64,000 nucleotides of DNA from Marsupella aquatica (taxonomy: Eukaryota; Marchantiophyta): contig OZ316894.1 of the NCBI GenBank assembly GCA_973895155.1, forward strand, positions 13,144,001 to 13,208,000, in the 5' to 3' direction. The notes beneath the pieces were generated by a model. It made no database searches. It was not told the origin of the DNA and saw only the letters and a program-made list of their open reading frames with translations. The position numbers and the translations under genes were made by a program. Positions within the stretch are counted from its first letter, which is position 1. Each line of letters begins with the position of its first letter. Shown in pieces: positions 51,373 through 62,627 of the stretch.

Positions 51373-54300
51373 CGGGAAAAAGAGGGTGAGAGGTGATGGT
51401 GGACTTCTTGTTTTTGAAGCTTTGGCGTGGACTTGATGGAAAACGAGTGTAGGTTTGAGGTGTATAGTCCCTAGGCAATAAGACAAAAGAGGAATAAAGG
51501 ATGAAGGATTTAGCTTAGGCTTAATGGATTTAAGGCAATTATTGTGGTTGCAACATGTGGCGTCATGTGTGCCCGATTCATAAGGGGCAGGTTTTGAATC
51601 AGCCGCGCAAAGGAGGTTTGGGTGAAATAGGAGAGAAACGGCCATTTGTGGCGTTGTTGTGTTGTTGTGTGGCTATAATCTTTCACCACTGGAGTGAGGC
51701 AAGAGGAATCGGCAGGAGGCAAGAAACAGGAATTCAATTTTGGGGAGTGGGGACGTTAGAGTGGATGAAGAGAAGAAGGCAAAGGTGAAGGCTGAGGCGC
51801 GATGGAGGTTTGAGGAGGGAGGAGAGTGAAACAACCGATTATGGGCAGGGTGTTTAGGGTTGCTATAGATTTCATCTTTGAGAGAACAGGGCGATGTGGC
51901 TTCAGGTGACATGGAATGGAGAGGCAATTCAGAGGTTGAGATCGGGGAGTGAAGGAATTGAGTGGTGGACCTCGCCACCCAGCGCCCTCACCAATCCCAG
52001 CACTTGCGCCTAAGTGCCCTTGGTGCCCGATTGCCTCCACGGAATACCTCGAGCAAGCATCCAAGTGCCCCAAGCACCACCTGCGGCCCCTCCCATATGA
52101 AGCCGCACTTGCTCACCTACACGACCGCTACTCAACGGTCCTCACTATCTGCACAAGCAACCCAACACCTCGGTAAGTAACCCCTCCGGATCTAGAACTC
52201 GCCAAGTCTAGCATCCTAACTCAAGCTCAACAGACATTGGTAAATAGGTCAGCGATAGGTCCTCCCGATGCCATAAGCCGGAACCAGAACCCACGCCCAC
52301 TGTCCGTCCAAGACAGCTCCTTCCTTGGGCACGGCCTGGGTTCCCCCTCGTACCTATCCATCACCAACTGACCGCCCTGACCTCAGGACATGCTCATGGC
52401 CCAATTAGCGTAGCTTGTCCTAAAGCTTGTCTCAACACGCCGGGACCAGAACGGCCCCGACTCAAACACCCACTCCCGGTTCGCCCCACTGATGGTCTAG
52501 GGACCGGGCGTCCTTGGGATTCAGCCTCCTTACCTACTTGGCCTTGCCCCCCCAACGCAAGCTCCCTTGGGAGGCTGAACGCGGCTTGGCTGCTATTCGG
52601 CAGGATTTGGCAAGCGGGCGAGCTAACACCCACAAACCACGAGAACCCATGGCATCCCCAGACCCAGATGAGCTCAAAAGGGCGTAGCCCTCCTCAAGAT
52701 CTTTCCAACGCACCTAAGAAGTCCTCCAACGGACTTCCCGTTGGGAAGATATCACCATTTCCGTTTGGCGGTTTCCCTTAGTGTCGCGACCGCCGCGGCT
52801 CACGACTTTGGCTCGCCCTTAGCCCCCAGGGAGACACCACTCCCCTCATATATGCTTCTGGAGACCTGCCACCCCCGGACCATCTTTGGTCCCTAAACAT
52901 TGGCCCCCAACCCGGATCCCATCGCGCATAATGGGCGCGCCACCAACTGGCAATGCCCATAACTTTCTTGATAGGCATCCGCAAGCGGAGTGCCTTAGCC
53001 CGTTGTGACCGGGCCGACCCAGTGCTCATGCCTAGGCCCTCAGGTCTGATTGCCGCTCAGGGCCCCCGACCGGCCCAACCCGGATTGGGCCACAACTTGC
53101 GCCCCAAGCGTTCGTTGCCAATGGCAACAACTCCATTGGCCTTGGGCCCAAGAGGAGCTCACTCCCAAGCCCTCAGAACTCAAAGCCCATCCGATGGTCC
53201 GGACGGCCACCCTTGAGCCCGGCCCATTTCCCCTTGACCCAACCAGCCATAGGCTAGTCCAAGTCCTTAGTGTGTGTCCCCAGCTTGGCCCCGTGCCTCG
53301 CTAGTGCCACGTCTCATTGCCCACAAGTCTCCCCATGCTAAGTCCTCCCCGGATGGCCTATCCGGGCCTGGACCATAAGGGAGCTCGGCATCGGAGTCAG
53401 CGACGCCGGAGCTAAGTGTTAAGGTAGTCGAGTTCCGCGACTAATTGAGTAAAGAAAATGGGAGCTCAATGATGTTTGTGTATCGTGGGAGGAAATTTGA
53501 GAGAAGAGTAGAGTGCTAAAGGGTGAAGAAATTGGAGTGTGTTGGACAAAGATTGAAATTGGGGCAGAAGACATGAATATATCTCAGTTCTGAACAAGGG
53601 CACAATACGCACATCGTTGTGGTTACTGGAGAAAATTTTGAATATGCTTAGCTCAAGGATGAAGAATGATTTGTGGAGTGAAATTTTTGGGAAAAAATGA
53701 AGCAAGCGAGTTGAAGGTGGAGGCTGAGGCACGGGATGAAGGTTCAGGCAAAGAAAGTATAAAATAAAGGTCGAAGAGGAAATTCAAACAACTTTGTGGT
53801 AGTTGTTGAGATTTTTTGGAAAGGAAAAAGGGCAAAAGAACAAAGACTGGGTGAAATGGAAAATCCAGAGGAGAAAAGGATGTATCGACTGAATTCAAAG
53901 AAAAACTTTTGGCTGGTTAACATTGAGATGGAATGAAAGAAGAGGTCCGGGAAAGGAGAGGAGAAATTGGACCTGGGCTGCTGGTTACAAATGGCGGAGG
54001 TAAGAGAAGCCTTCTGAACGGGAATGATCAACACTCGTCGAGGAGCTTCCAAGGGAAAGAAGTCATCGGAAGCATTTGAAGGGCGAGGGAAGGCAAAGGC
54101 TTACGGCTAATATGGTGAAAAGGCGATTGGGGTCATTCTTAACTTGACTGTGTTCAAAGAAGCGAAGGGCGGCGGTGATAAGAGAATTCTTGGGAGTACC
54201 TGGGAAGAAAAGGAAGTGTGCTTAGATCGGAGGGAGGAGTTTTGAATGGCAAGACAAAAGCATAGATCGGGCAAAGGAATTCAAATGCTGACATTAAACT

Positions 54301-54677
54301 GATGAGACAAGAAAAGAAACGTTTGAATGTAAAAAAGAGGAATGCCAGTTAAGTTGACCAGGAATTCAAGGAAGAAAGAGACAACAATTAAAGTTCAGGG
54401 AAAAATGGACAGAAACGGCTGATCGTGTGTGTGAGAGAGAAGATTCGTAAGATTAAGAGGCGTTTGGAGGCGGAGGAAAAGCTACATGTGCAAAAGGGGG
54501 AAATATGGTGATCTTATGACTGAAGGTAGCAATGGAGAAGTTTGAGTGTTGGATAATCAAAGAGAATGGAGTTTTGAGAAGCTGAGCTGACAAGAAAGAC
54601 AAAAAATTGATCATGAAAAAGGCTATGATGTGCTGTGAAGAGGAGAAACAGACCTTATTGGGATGCTTAAGAATGTT
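51373..54677. other. 3.3-kb region without recognised genes
   Basis: Purine-rich at 51.4-51.9 kb, C-rich and GC-rich at 52.0-53.4 kb, purine-rich again at 53.45-54.68 kb. No frame shows a recognisable domain. The purine-rich right part continues across copia 3 at 57.28 kb and leads to gypsy G copy 2, so it may be part of that element's LTR or an older element. Confidence 0.35.
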
Positions 54678-54682
54678 AAATT

Positions 54683-54813
54683 TGTTATAACCCCTAGGTT
54701 AGGTCTACCCAAAGGTTAGGACTAAGGCGGTTACACAACCAACCACCTTAGCAACCTCCTATGTATATGAAGGGATATGAATAAAGGAGTATGGATTATT
54801 GTGATGTTGAACA
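54683..54813 (+). repeat. Copia 3 5' LTR
   Basis: 131 bp with TG..CA ends; the copy at 57159-57280 matches over 122 bases with one deletion. Confidence 0.9.
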
Positions 54814-55201
54814 CGTTATCAGCACAAAGGTGCTCATCAATTTTTTTCCATGGGGACATTGATTCGGGAGAGCATCAATTTGTTGGAAGGTTGTAGGCGG
54901 ATCCATGGAGATCTTAGCAGCACTCAAATCAAAAACACCAGAGGTCTGTGAACCATAGATAGTAATTCTACACCAGATTTCATCGAGACAAAAAGGTGAA
55001 ATCAGGTATAATCAATCCTCATTCTTGCATCATTCCATTGCTGCAATCTTACATTCATTCTCCAAAACCTTTAAGGATAAATTTCCTACATTGATTCCAG
55101 GCAGACAACACTACCAATAGTTAAACATCACTAGACATAACTGAGTAGTGAAGGCCCGCTTCAAATTACAACGTCCCAACGCAAACTCCACTTGGGGCAC
55201 A

Positions 55202-57131
55202 ATGACCACTAACACTATAGAGAAGCTCTATTTCCAAGCATTATGCATTGACGACTCTAATTTCTTGTCTTGGACACTAGATGTCGAGGCCCACCTCGCA
55301 TCTAAGAACCTCAAGGACACAATCTTGACAGACAATGGCCCCACGCTACAGGAAAAGGCTAAGGCTCTAATCCTGATCTGCAACCACCTCGCCGATTCTT
55401 TGAAACGCCATTATATGAATGCATATAATCCTAGAGTACTTTGGGCGAGCTACACGCCAAATTTGATCATACCCGCACCATTTTCCTCCCTGCAGCGTGG
55501 AACGATTGGATTAACCTCCATGTACAAGATTACAAGACGATTGTAGAATATAACAGCAAATTGTTTCGCATTGTTTCGCAATTAGCAATATGCGGCCACC
55601 CGGTTAACAAAGAAGAACAAATTGAGAAGGACCCCTCGACCTTTCACTCAACAAATCTGGTAATCTCCACCCAATACCAAAATATGAGATTCACAACATA
55701 TTTAGAGTTAATCGCACATATGTTGTTAGCAGAAAAATACCAAATCTTGCTGCTGCAAAATACAAAACAATGACCACCCGACACTCTACCTCCACAAGCA
55801 AATCCTGAAACCCACTTCAACACAAGGATTTAACAACTCATTCGGAGGGAGAGGGGATAATAGAGGACGACAAATCTATTGCGGACGTGGATACTCCTCC
55901 CAACGTGGAGGAAGAAGCTCATACCGTGGAGGAAGAGGCCGAGGGAGATCACAACCAAGCAGGTTCCGGAATAGCTGGACCAGAAACAACAACAATCCAG
56001 ATAAGTTCAAGAACCCACCAATTTGTCACAGGTGTGGGACTAAAGGACATATTAAGAGAGCATGTTGAGCCCCAGCACATCTTGTTGCATTATACCAGAA
56101 AAATCAAAACAACTTAGAATATGAAACACATGGAGCATTTTTAGAAACCCCAGAAATATTACCTGAATTGCACCTGGCTTTCAATCAAACATGTCTAAAG
56201 CTTTGGATGACCCAAACTGCTGCATACTAGATAGCAGAACTTCTCATTTGATATTGAGGATCAAAGCTTACTTTAAATACATAATCCCATCCCAAAGAAG
56301 AGTGACAACAATTATGGGACACCACCAGCTGGAAGGGAACAGCCCAGCAAAATTAATGTTGCCCAAGGGCACAATTATCCACATTCAGTCCGTCATTTAT
56401 GCTCCAAGGGCCACACGAAATCTCCTGAGTTTCAAGGACATTTGCGAGAATGGCCTGCACATTCACACAAGTATACATGAAACCCAAGAGGTGCTACACA
56501 TCCTAGCCCAGACCCAGACAAGCATGGAGATCAAAGAAACCCTTGTAGCTTTCCCACTGGGATTTTATGCTGTCAAAATACATACCTTTCACATAGACAG
56601 CTCTCGACCGACCCTCACCGAGATCTGGCACCGTCGATTGGGTCACCTTGGCACACAGACTTTCCACAAAATTATTAAAGATACACAGGCTAGGGCATCC
56701 CAAATACTGTACACCCAACTTCAATAAAATCCCCCTGTTTAGCCTGCTCACAAGGAAAACTTACAATCAGACCATCACCCTCCACAACTGATAAACAAAT
56801 ATCCCAATTCCTTGAGCGTATCCATGTGGACGTTTGTGGCCCCGTAGACCCTCCCAACGGCCCCTTCCGATTCTTCTTAGCAACAATCGATGCATCATCC
56901 AAGTGGTCCCAAGTTTCCCTCCTCTCCACACAAAACTTGGTATTCTCACGACTATTAGCACATATCCTACGTCTGAAAGCCCAGTTCCCTGACCACCCCA
57001 TCAAAATAATTAGAGTGGACAACGCGGGAGAATTTACATCAAAAACATTCGATGACTTCTGCGTAGCATGCGTAGCAGCGGGGATAGAGGTTGAATACCC
57101 AGTAGCTAGCCTATGTCCATTTTCAAAATAG
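55202..57131 (+). pseudogene. Copia 3 gag-protease-integrase remains
   Basis: ATG 55202 (MTTNTIEKLYFQALCIDD), homologous to copia 1 gag (MNTVEKLLWPALKVDG). A frameshift near 55450 moves to the next gag part (ICGHPVNKEEQIEKD), stops occur near 55770, and the CCHC knuckle ICHRCGTKGHIKRAC is at about 56020-56065 in another frame. The protease has DSRTS where DSGTS is expected (about 56230), so the active-site Gly is lost. LWHRRLGHLGTQTFH-like pre-integrase (about 56630) and integrase (IHVDVCGPVDPP, IRVDNAGEF) follow. Coding ends near 57150 at LIKRLQ, where the deletion starts. Confidence 0.85.
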
Positions 57132-57158
57132 CTGAATCCTTGATTAAACGACTGCAAT

Positions 57159-57280
57159 CCCCTAGGTTAGGTCTACCCAAAGGTTAGGACTAAGGCGGTT
57201 ACACAACCAACCACCTTAGCAACCTCCTATGTATATGAAGGATATGAATAAAGGAGTATGGATTATTGTGATGTTGAACA
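57159..57280 (+). repeat. Copia 3 3' LTR, first 8 bases missing
   Basis: Begins at CCCCTAGGTTAGG and ends GTTGAACA, adjoining AATT of the flank. The deletion joint with integrase lies just before it. Confidence 0.88.
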
Positions 57281-57284
57281 AATT

Positions 57285-58187
57285 GAGATTATTCAGGAAG
57301 AAAGAAGTGAGACAATTGAGGCCAGGAACAATGGTTTAATTTATTTGTCTTGGACCAAGAAGAAAGAGTAGCTTTTTCATGAAAATAATCAGGAAGTTCC
57401 GAGTGGAAGTATGGGTCACTTCTGTTTTTTTACATTTGAAGTTTTGGAGATTTGAGGGAAGCTACAAATTTATTTATGTTACATTCTTTTACTAAGTGGA
57501 ATCCAGTAATTGGTTCGGTATTTAAATTAGGAATTGTCCGCTGTTGTCTCACTTAGAGGGGACTAGAAAAAGGAAAGTTGATAAAGAGGATTTTGGAGAT
57601 GTGGTTCTTGAAGATTCTGGCCGTAGATTCTTCTTGTTGTGGGATTGGAAATTGAGAAGAGGGAAAAGGAAGGGCCAGAAAAAGAAGCTTGAGAAATGAA
57701 AAAGAAAAACAAAGACAAGAGGGAGGCATGATGACGAATGAAGCTTTGCAACGAGTGTCAAGGCATGACTATCGACGACTGACCTGACCTGACCTAATGA
57801 CCTGAATTGGATTAGCATGGAAACCCAAGCTAGAGAACGGGCAACCAAAGAAAACTCTTTGTAACTTCAAACCAAAACTTTTTTTCTTAAACAAAAGAAA
57901 CATTAAGAAGTTTGGACTACTTTTTCCGTGGAAATGATGAGTTGTAGATGGATGAAAAAGATGTATGAGCAAATTTATGAATGCAGTGGTTGAGTTGTGA
58001 ATGAATGAAAGCGATGATTTAAAGTTTTTTATATGAATGGATTAGTGTAATTTGGCCTTGGAAATAAGAACTGAAAAGGATTAAATAGAGTTTAAATAAC
58101 TTATGAAAACTAAGATAAAAGAGTCTAGTCCCTAAAAACACAGAAAGTTAAATTTCATACGGCTTTAAACTGGTCCCCGGACATAAG
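57285..58187 (+). mobile_element. Probable 5' LTR of gypsy family G, copy 2
   Basis: The last ~400 bp align loosely with 6.9-7.28 kb and end in the shared block TTTAAACTGGTCCCCGGACA. The 5' boundary is not visible; the left part is purine-rich and may continue to 53.4 kb across copia 3. No gene. Confidence 0.45.
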
Positions 58188-58412
58188 TGGCGACCATATT
58201 GGGGAATCCACGGATCATTAGTTTTAGGGACATGCGATTAGTGTATGGGAAAGCCATTAAAACCTGTTGATTGTGAAGAGAATAGCGACCCGAGGGTGAT
58301 GAAACTAGATAGGGAAAATGAGAATAGAGCACAAAATAGAGAAGTGCAAGGGGAGAAACAAGTGAGGGCCATAGGTTCGTTTAGGATTGAGAGCTTGAGG
58401 GAGGCGAGCATA

Positions 58413-58442
58413 AGGGCAGGGTTTAGGGTTTAGGGTTTAGGG
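58413..58442. repeat. Short telomere-type TTTAGGG run in the G leader
   Basis: GGGTTTAGGGTTTAGGGTTTAGGG, three to four units of the plant telomere repeat, in the gag leader of G copy 2. The corresponding place in copy 1 (about 7530) lacks it. Confidence 0.85.
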
Positions 58443-58572
58443 AATTAGTAATAAGAATAGATAATTAGGGTTGACTAAGATGAATGATTGATTGATTGAC
58501 TGATTGAGGGTGAGCTAGGGTCTTAACCTCTTGAGGGGCAGTTTGACAGTAGCAGCTCAAGGAGCTGAGAGG

Positions 58573-58581
58573 CTGATCAGC
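58573..58581. repeat. MULE B target-site duplication, left copy
   Basis: CTGATCAGC, repeated at 59035-59043. The related G copy 1 sequence at about 7677 (GGCTGATCAACTGTGAATGG) has no insertion, confirming an empty-site comparison. Confidence 0.9.
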
Positions 58582-58746
58582 GAGTATAGCGACGGAGACA
58601 GGAAACAGGTAAATAGGAATCTTTTTTCCTGTTTTTAATGTGTTGTTACCAGGAAAAATCACTGTTACCAGGAAAAATGACAATTTAAAAATGTCTCCTA
58701 AAACATGTTATTTCCAAAAAAAATTAACAATGCAACATTTTTGGTT

Positions 58747-58781
58747 AGCTTTGGGCGCTAGTATTAGCAGCGCCGGGCGCT
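58747..58781. repeat. Palindrome pair in MULE B
   Basis: Diverged AGCTTTGGGCGCT (58747-58759) and perfect AGCGCCGGGCGCT (58769-58781), 22 bp apart. The motif survives in a minimal element that has lost all genes. Confidence 0.85.
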
Positions 58782-58820
58782 AGCAAAAAAACTGGTTGAC
58801 CGAAAAAAAACTAAACCCTA

Positions 58821-58914
58821 GACCCTAAAACCCTAAACCCTAAACCCTACAAAACATGTTAAAACTAAAAATGTCTCCTAAAACATGTTAAAACTAAACC
58901 CTAAACCCTAAAAA
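58821..58914. repeat. CCCTAAA telomere-type runs inside MULE B
   Basis: AAACCCTAGACCCTAAAACC, CCTAAACCCTAAACCCTA and later AAACCCTAAACCCTAAA. Orientation is opposite to the TTTAGGG run 400 bp to the left. Confidence 0.85.
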
Positions 58915-59133
58915 AAATTCAAAAAAAAATTCAAAAATAATTTCCACCCATTTTCCTGTCACCAGTTTTTTTTCCTGTTACCAGTTTCTGTTATTAAATC
59001 TTGTTTCCTGTTTGCTGTCTTTTGTAAACACCTCCTGATCAGCTATGGATGGTTGAAAACAATTGTCTTGTTGTGACCAAACATTCAAGGGAAGAGGGAG
59101 TGAAACCATAGTTTGAGGGTTATCGGCTTGTGC

Positions 59134-60322
59134 ATGGATTCAGACACGAATCCTACTATAGAGAGTTTTTCTGAAGCTTTTAGAAAAGAGGAGTCTATGG
59201 AGGATTGGCTTAACGAGAGAGAGAGAAGAGACTTGAGCCGCAACAATTACTTCCAGAGTTCACTCGAAGGATGAGCTAGCTCCCATGGCAAGATGTGAGA
59301 GTTATTGAGCTCCAAAAGTCAGAGCTATTTTTGAGAGCAACAGGGGAGCAGCTTAGAGACAAGTTAGAGAATGCCATGATTTACTAGAACCCACTTGGGC
59401 GGAAGGACCAGCGGATTGGAGTCTGGTTGAGAGAGCAGTAATGAGGGTAAATGAGCGTAGGAGGAGGAGGGAGAATGACATGGAAGCCACAAGAGAGGTG
59501 GTAAGGAGGAGGGAAAGTGATAGAGAGATCACTAGGGATATAGTTGGGAGGAGGGAAGATACTGAGAGGAGGGTGCAGGCGGAAGGATCGAGCTTAGGGT
59601 CGAGTATGACTGACCTGGCTTGAGAAGATAGCGGAAGGTATAAGGCTTTTGACCTCCCATGTGATAGAGCAGAGATCTTAGAGGGCCAAAGTTCCGAGGA
59701 GACAACCAGCCGAGAGGAGGCCAATTACGTTGTGCATGTGGTGTGATTCAAAGGATCACACCATAAATGAGTGTAGAGAATTGACAGAGGCCCTCAGGGA
59801 ACAATGGGTCCAGTTTGTAGGCAAGCCAAGGAAGAAGAGACTGGCATACTTTGACGATGGAGAGGGGGTTTCGTTGAACTTTGGGAAGGGAGGGATGAAG
59901 GTGCTTGTTGAGAAGCATCGAGGGAAGGCAAAAGTAGGAGTGATGATGTATGAACCAAGGGTGTATTTAGCTGAACGATATAGGGTAGAGTCGGGTGGTG
60001 GTAAGAGGACTAGTTTTGATGAGGTGAGTGAGAAGAGATATGCTGAGTATTTGCGGAGGGAAACTGGTTGGAAAGCACCGGATTTTGTGAATTCTATTCA
60101 GCAAGGGAAGGGTAGTTATGAGGTGATAGTAGAGGTAAAACAAAGGGATTCAAGAGAATCATTTAGTGGAAAAGAGGGTGAAAGAGAGAGGGAGAGACAG
60201 GAGAGGTTAAGAAAGAAGAACTAGGGTTGAGTTCTAGGGTAGAGCAAAAAGGGAGGGGAAAAGTAGGTGGAAAGAAACCAGGATGGGTATTAGGGAGAGA
60301 AATTGAATGGGAAGTAGATTTT
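59134..60322 (+). pseudogene. Gypsy family G gag, copy 2, internally deleted and truncated
   Basis: ATG 59134 (MDSDTNPTIESF) matches copy 1, but about 400 bp of capsid coding is deleted near 59203 (joins MEDWLNERERR). Frames then shift repeatedly. The Arg/Glu-rich segment (VNERRRRREND) and CCHC knuckle CMWCDSKDHTINEC (about 59733-59775) persist, and the C-terminal part is recognisable to GREIEWEVDF at 60320. There the LINE at 60323 begins. The rest of gag and the protease, preserved in the 14-kb copy, are absent. Confidence 0.87.
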
Positions 60323-61197
60323 TTATTTTTTATTTTAATTTCATTTATTCCGCTTGAACCCCACGGAGAGGGAATTAGCAGGCCCACAGGCAAAAGAAGT
60401 CCTCAGAGGGAAAGAAAAATAGAGTAGACCAATCACGGGCCAATTTAAGCAGATGAAAGCACACCACCAAAAGCTCACCTAAATGTCCACTACATACTCA
60501 AGCAGGGGAGTGACCCCTAAGGTAATCTCAGGATCCAAGAACTTCTCAGCAAAGCACTGTCATCCAAGAACTGCTCAGCAAAGCACTGTCTACTCCGAAG
60601 GTCCATTTCAGCTTCTAACAGTCACTATTCTTCTTACTTGTGCCCTTAAAATTACCCTACGTTCTGTTTCTAGGAGCTTCAAAGCTGTATGCAGCCGTTC
60701 CTATTTCCTACAAGAGGGGGAGGTAGCTCCCGCCGACACCGCCGTGATGTGATCCATGCACTCAGAAATGATTTGCATCGGATCAAAAGAGCGGTAGGGT
60801 GATAGTTCGAACACTTGTACATTCCGAGCATTCCACAAGTGCCACAAAACCTGATAAATTATGAAGGCTCTCAATGATAGAAGAGGTGAGCATCCCTGGA
60901 TGGAGCACAGCAGGTCAACAATACTTGTAAAGTTTCTGATAAGCTCTCCTCTCATCCATCTCTTCATCTCAGTCCAGACATTGCTAGCATGCTTACATTG
61001 CCAAAATAAGTGTGGTAAGGTTTCTATCCTAGAGGTGCACATTGTGCAGCATCCATTCGATTTCCCAATTCTCAGGGCCCGAACACCAGAGAATAGCCCT
61101 TGAGCAATAATTTGCCATATAAAAATCTTAGCTCGCGTAGAGAGGTCCGAATACCACAACCCCTTCCACACTGCGCTCCATTCCTGCTCATTCAGTG
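60323..61197 (-). mobile_element. LINE 3' fragment, nearly identical to 14388-15470, cut by MULE C
   Basis: T-rich left edge (poly(A) on the minus strand), then the same 3' region as the 14-kb LINE (GGTTCAAGCGGAATAAATGA) and a 156-codon zf-RVT C-terminus (IFIWQIIAQGLFSGVRALRIG). The sequence matches until CATTCAGTG at 61189-61197, where MULE C starts. The gag sequence GAATGGGAAGTAGATTTT before it (60305-60322) is the LINE target duplication counterpart of 14370-14387. Confidence 0.88.
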
Positions 61198-61309
61198 GGG
61201 CCTGACCTCCGTGACAGGAAACAGTAAACAGGAAAAATCATAACAGGAAAAATCAAGGAAGATAACAGGAGTTTTTGCGCTCACGTTGTCATAATGGGAT
61301 AAGTTTACT

Positions 61310-61322
61310 AGCGTCGGGCGCT
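61310..61322. repeat. Palindrome motif in MULE C
   Basis: AGCGTCGGGCGCT, one C-to-T change from the perfect motif, flanked by CT..AG as in MULE A. Diverged copies occur at about 61485-61497 (CCCGACGCT half) and 62437-62449 (AGCACTAGGCGCT). Confidence 0.8.
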
Positions 61323-62627
61323 AGCCAAAATACAATGGTACGTTTTCATATTAGTTGCAAGGGTTACAATTAGCAAATTACATCACATGTTAGGCAAACA
61401 AAATGTGCATGGTTTATTGGAAAATATGTAATTTATATTTTTTCAGTGGATACTTAACATTTTGGCAAGGGTTATCATTAACACCCCCTCCCGACGCTAG
61501 CCAAAATACCATCATAGTCTTTACATAGTGACAAGATTTACAATTAATATACAACAAATTCATATGTTTGTTGAACGCTTACAAAAATGCAATATACTTC
61601 TCCTATAATCCAAGTGCGTATTTCTTGTATTTGGCCAAATCTGATCCTCTTTAAATTCTAAGGAGGAGACTTAAAGTGTACATCATCATCAAGTTTATTG
61701 AAAGAGTGCTTACGTGAGGGGCACAGTCTTGGCCAAAAAAATCTTCATTTGGAAGATTTTTTAATCTAATTTCTAATTAAATCAAACCTTCAATATAGGA
61801 AATCTCATGGATGTTTTTGTAATTTCTTGAACATAAATATCAATGTATGGATATAATTTCACATGGGTAACAAAAATTTATGAACCCATGTGACGGATAT
61901 ACACACAAATGGGATCAAATTATAAAATCAAGTGTGATTTGAATCTTTATTTCGCAAGAAAATCTGGGACAATATTAATTTGACTAGTGTTTAAATTGTC
62001 TTTTTCAAACCACAAACATCATTATATTTTTCAAGTTGTTGATTCTATATATGTGGGTTGTTGTTATTTTCATAAAATTTCTTAGAATTACTTCTAAATT
62101 ATTTTCATAAGAAGGTGATGTGCTTAAGAAAATGAGAAAAGTTTTGGGCTACAATAGGATTAGAGTTTGACGGTCTCTAGTGACCCCAAAATATCTAGTA
62201 TAGAACAAGGAAAATATGATAGTAATGCCATACTCTACTATACAAAATTGGCATAATTTGATGTGTTTAAAGGTCATGAAGATTAAACTATTGGATTAAA
62301 TCTAGGAATAAATCCCATAATAGCTCCAGATGCAAAAGAAATTGAGACAAATTGAATATATTTATATGATATAATCCATAATTTAGTACCTAATTGCTAT
62401 CTCAATAGTCCTAAAATCTTGTGCAGAATGTATAATAGCACTAGGCGCTATCATAAATCATATTTATTTGACGTATTGATTGATAAAAGTAATAGGTGCT
62501 ATCATCAAATGACACATTTATGTGTAAAAACATCCATCATTTTTTAAAGAAAATTTGGCAGAAGAGTTAATTACAAGAAATAATAAACATAAACCCATAC
62601 AACAAATTTAATAAAAAAGATACAAAT
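61323..62627. other. AT-rich non-coding body of MULE C
   Basis: About 1.3 kb with stops in all frames and no recognised gene. The only structure noted is the two diverged palindromes. Confidence 0.5.

Larger units (their letters stand above)
54683..57280 (+). mobile_element. Copia 3: Ty1/copia related to copia 1, with internal deletion
   Basis: 5' LTR 54683-54813 (131 bp, TGTTATAACCCC...GTTGAACA) followed by CGTTATCAGCACAAAG, the same primer region as copia 1. Gag-pol fragments follow, then a 3' LTR lacking its first 8 bases (57159-57280) that differs by one base deletion (GAAGGATATG). Between integrase coding and the 3' LTR, most of pol is gone. The flanks share AATT (54679-54682 and 57281-57284), a probable 4-5 bp duplication. 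Non-autonomous. Confidence 0.88.
58582..59034. mobile_element. MULE B: 453-bp non-autonomous relative of MULE A
   Basis: Ends GAGTATAGCGACGGAGACAG then GAAACAGG, and (reverse complement of right end) GAGGTGTTTACAAAAGACAG then CAAACAGG, closely matching MULE A ends. Exact 9-bp duplication. Four CTGTTACCAG-type subterminal repeats lie at 58642, 58662, 58955 and 58974. It contains a palindrome pair and AAACCCT runs but no ORF. Confidence 0.88.

Noticed and set aside
58413-58914. TTTAGGG/CCCTAAA runs as a chromosome end
   Set aside because: Only a few units in both orientations, embedded in transposons.
60483-60752. Open frame MSTTYSSRGVTPK..., also present antisense at 15047-15316
   Set aside because: It is antisense to the LINE 3' region in both places and appears twice only because the LINE does.
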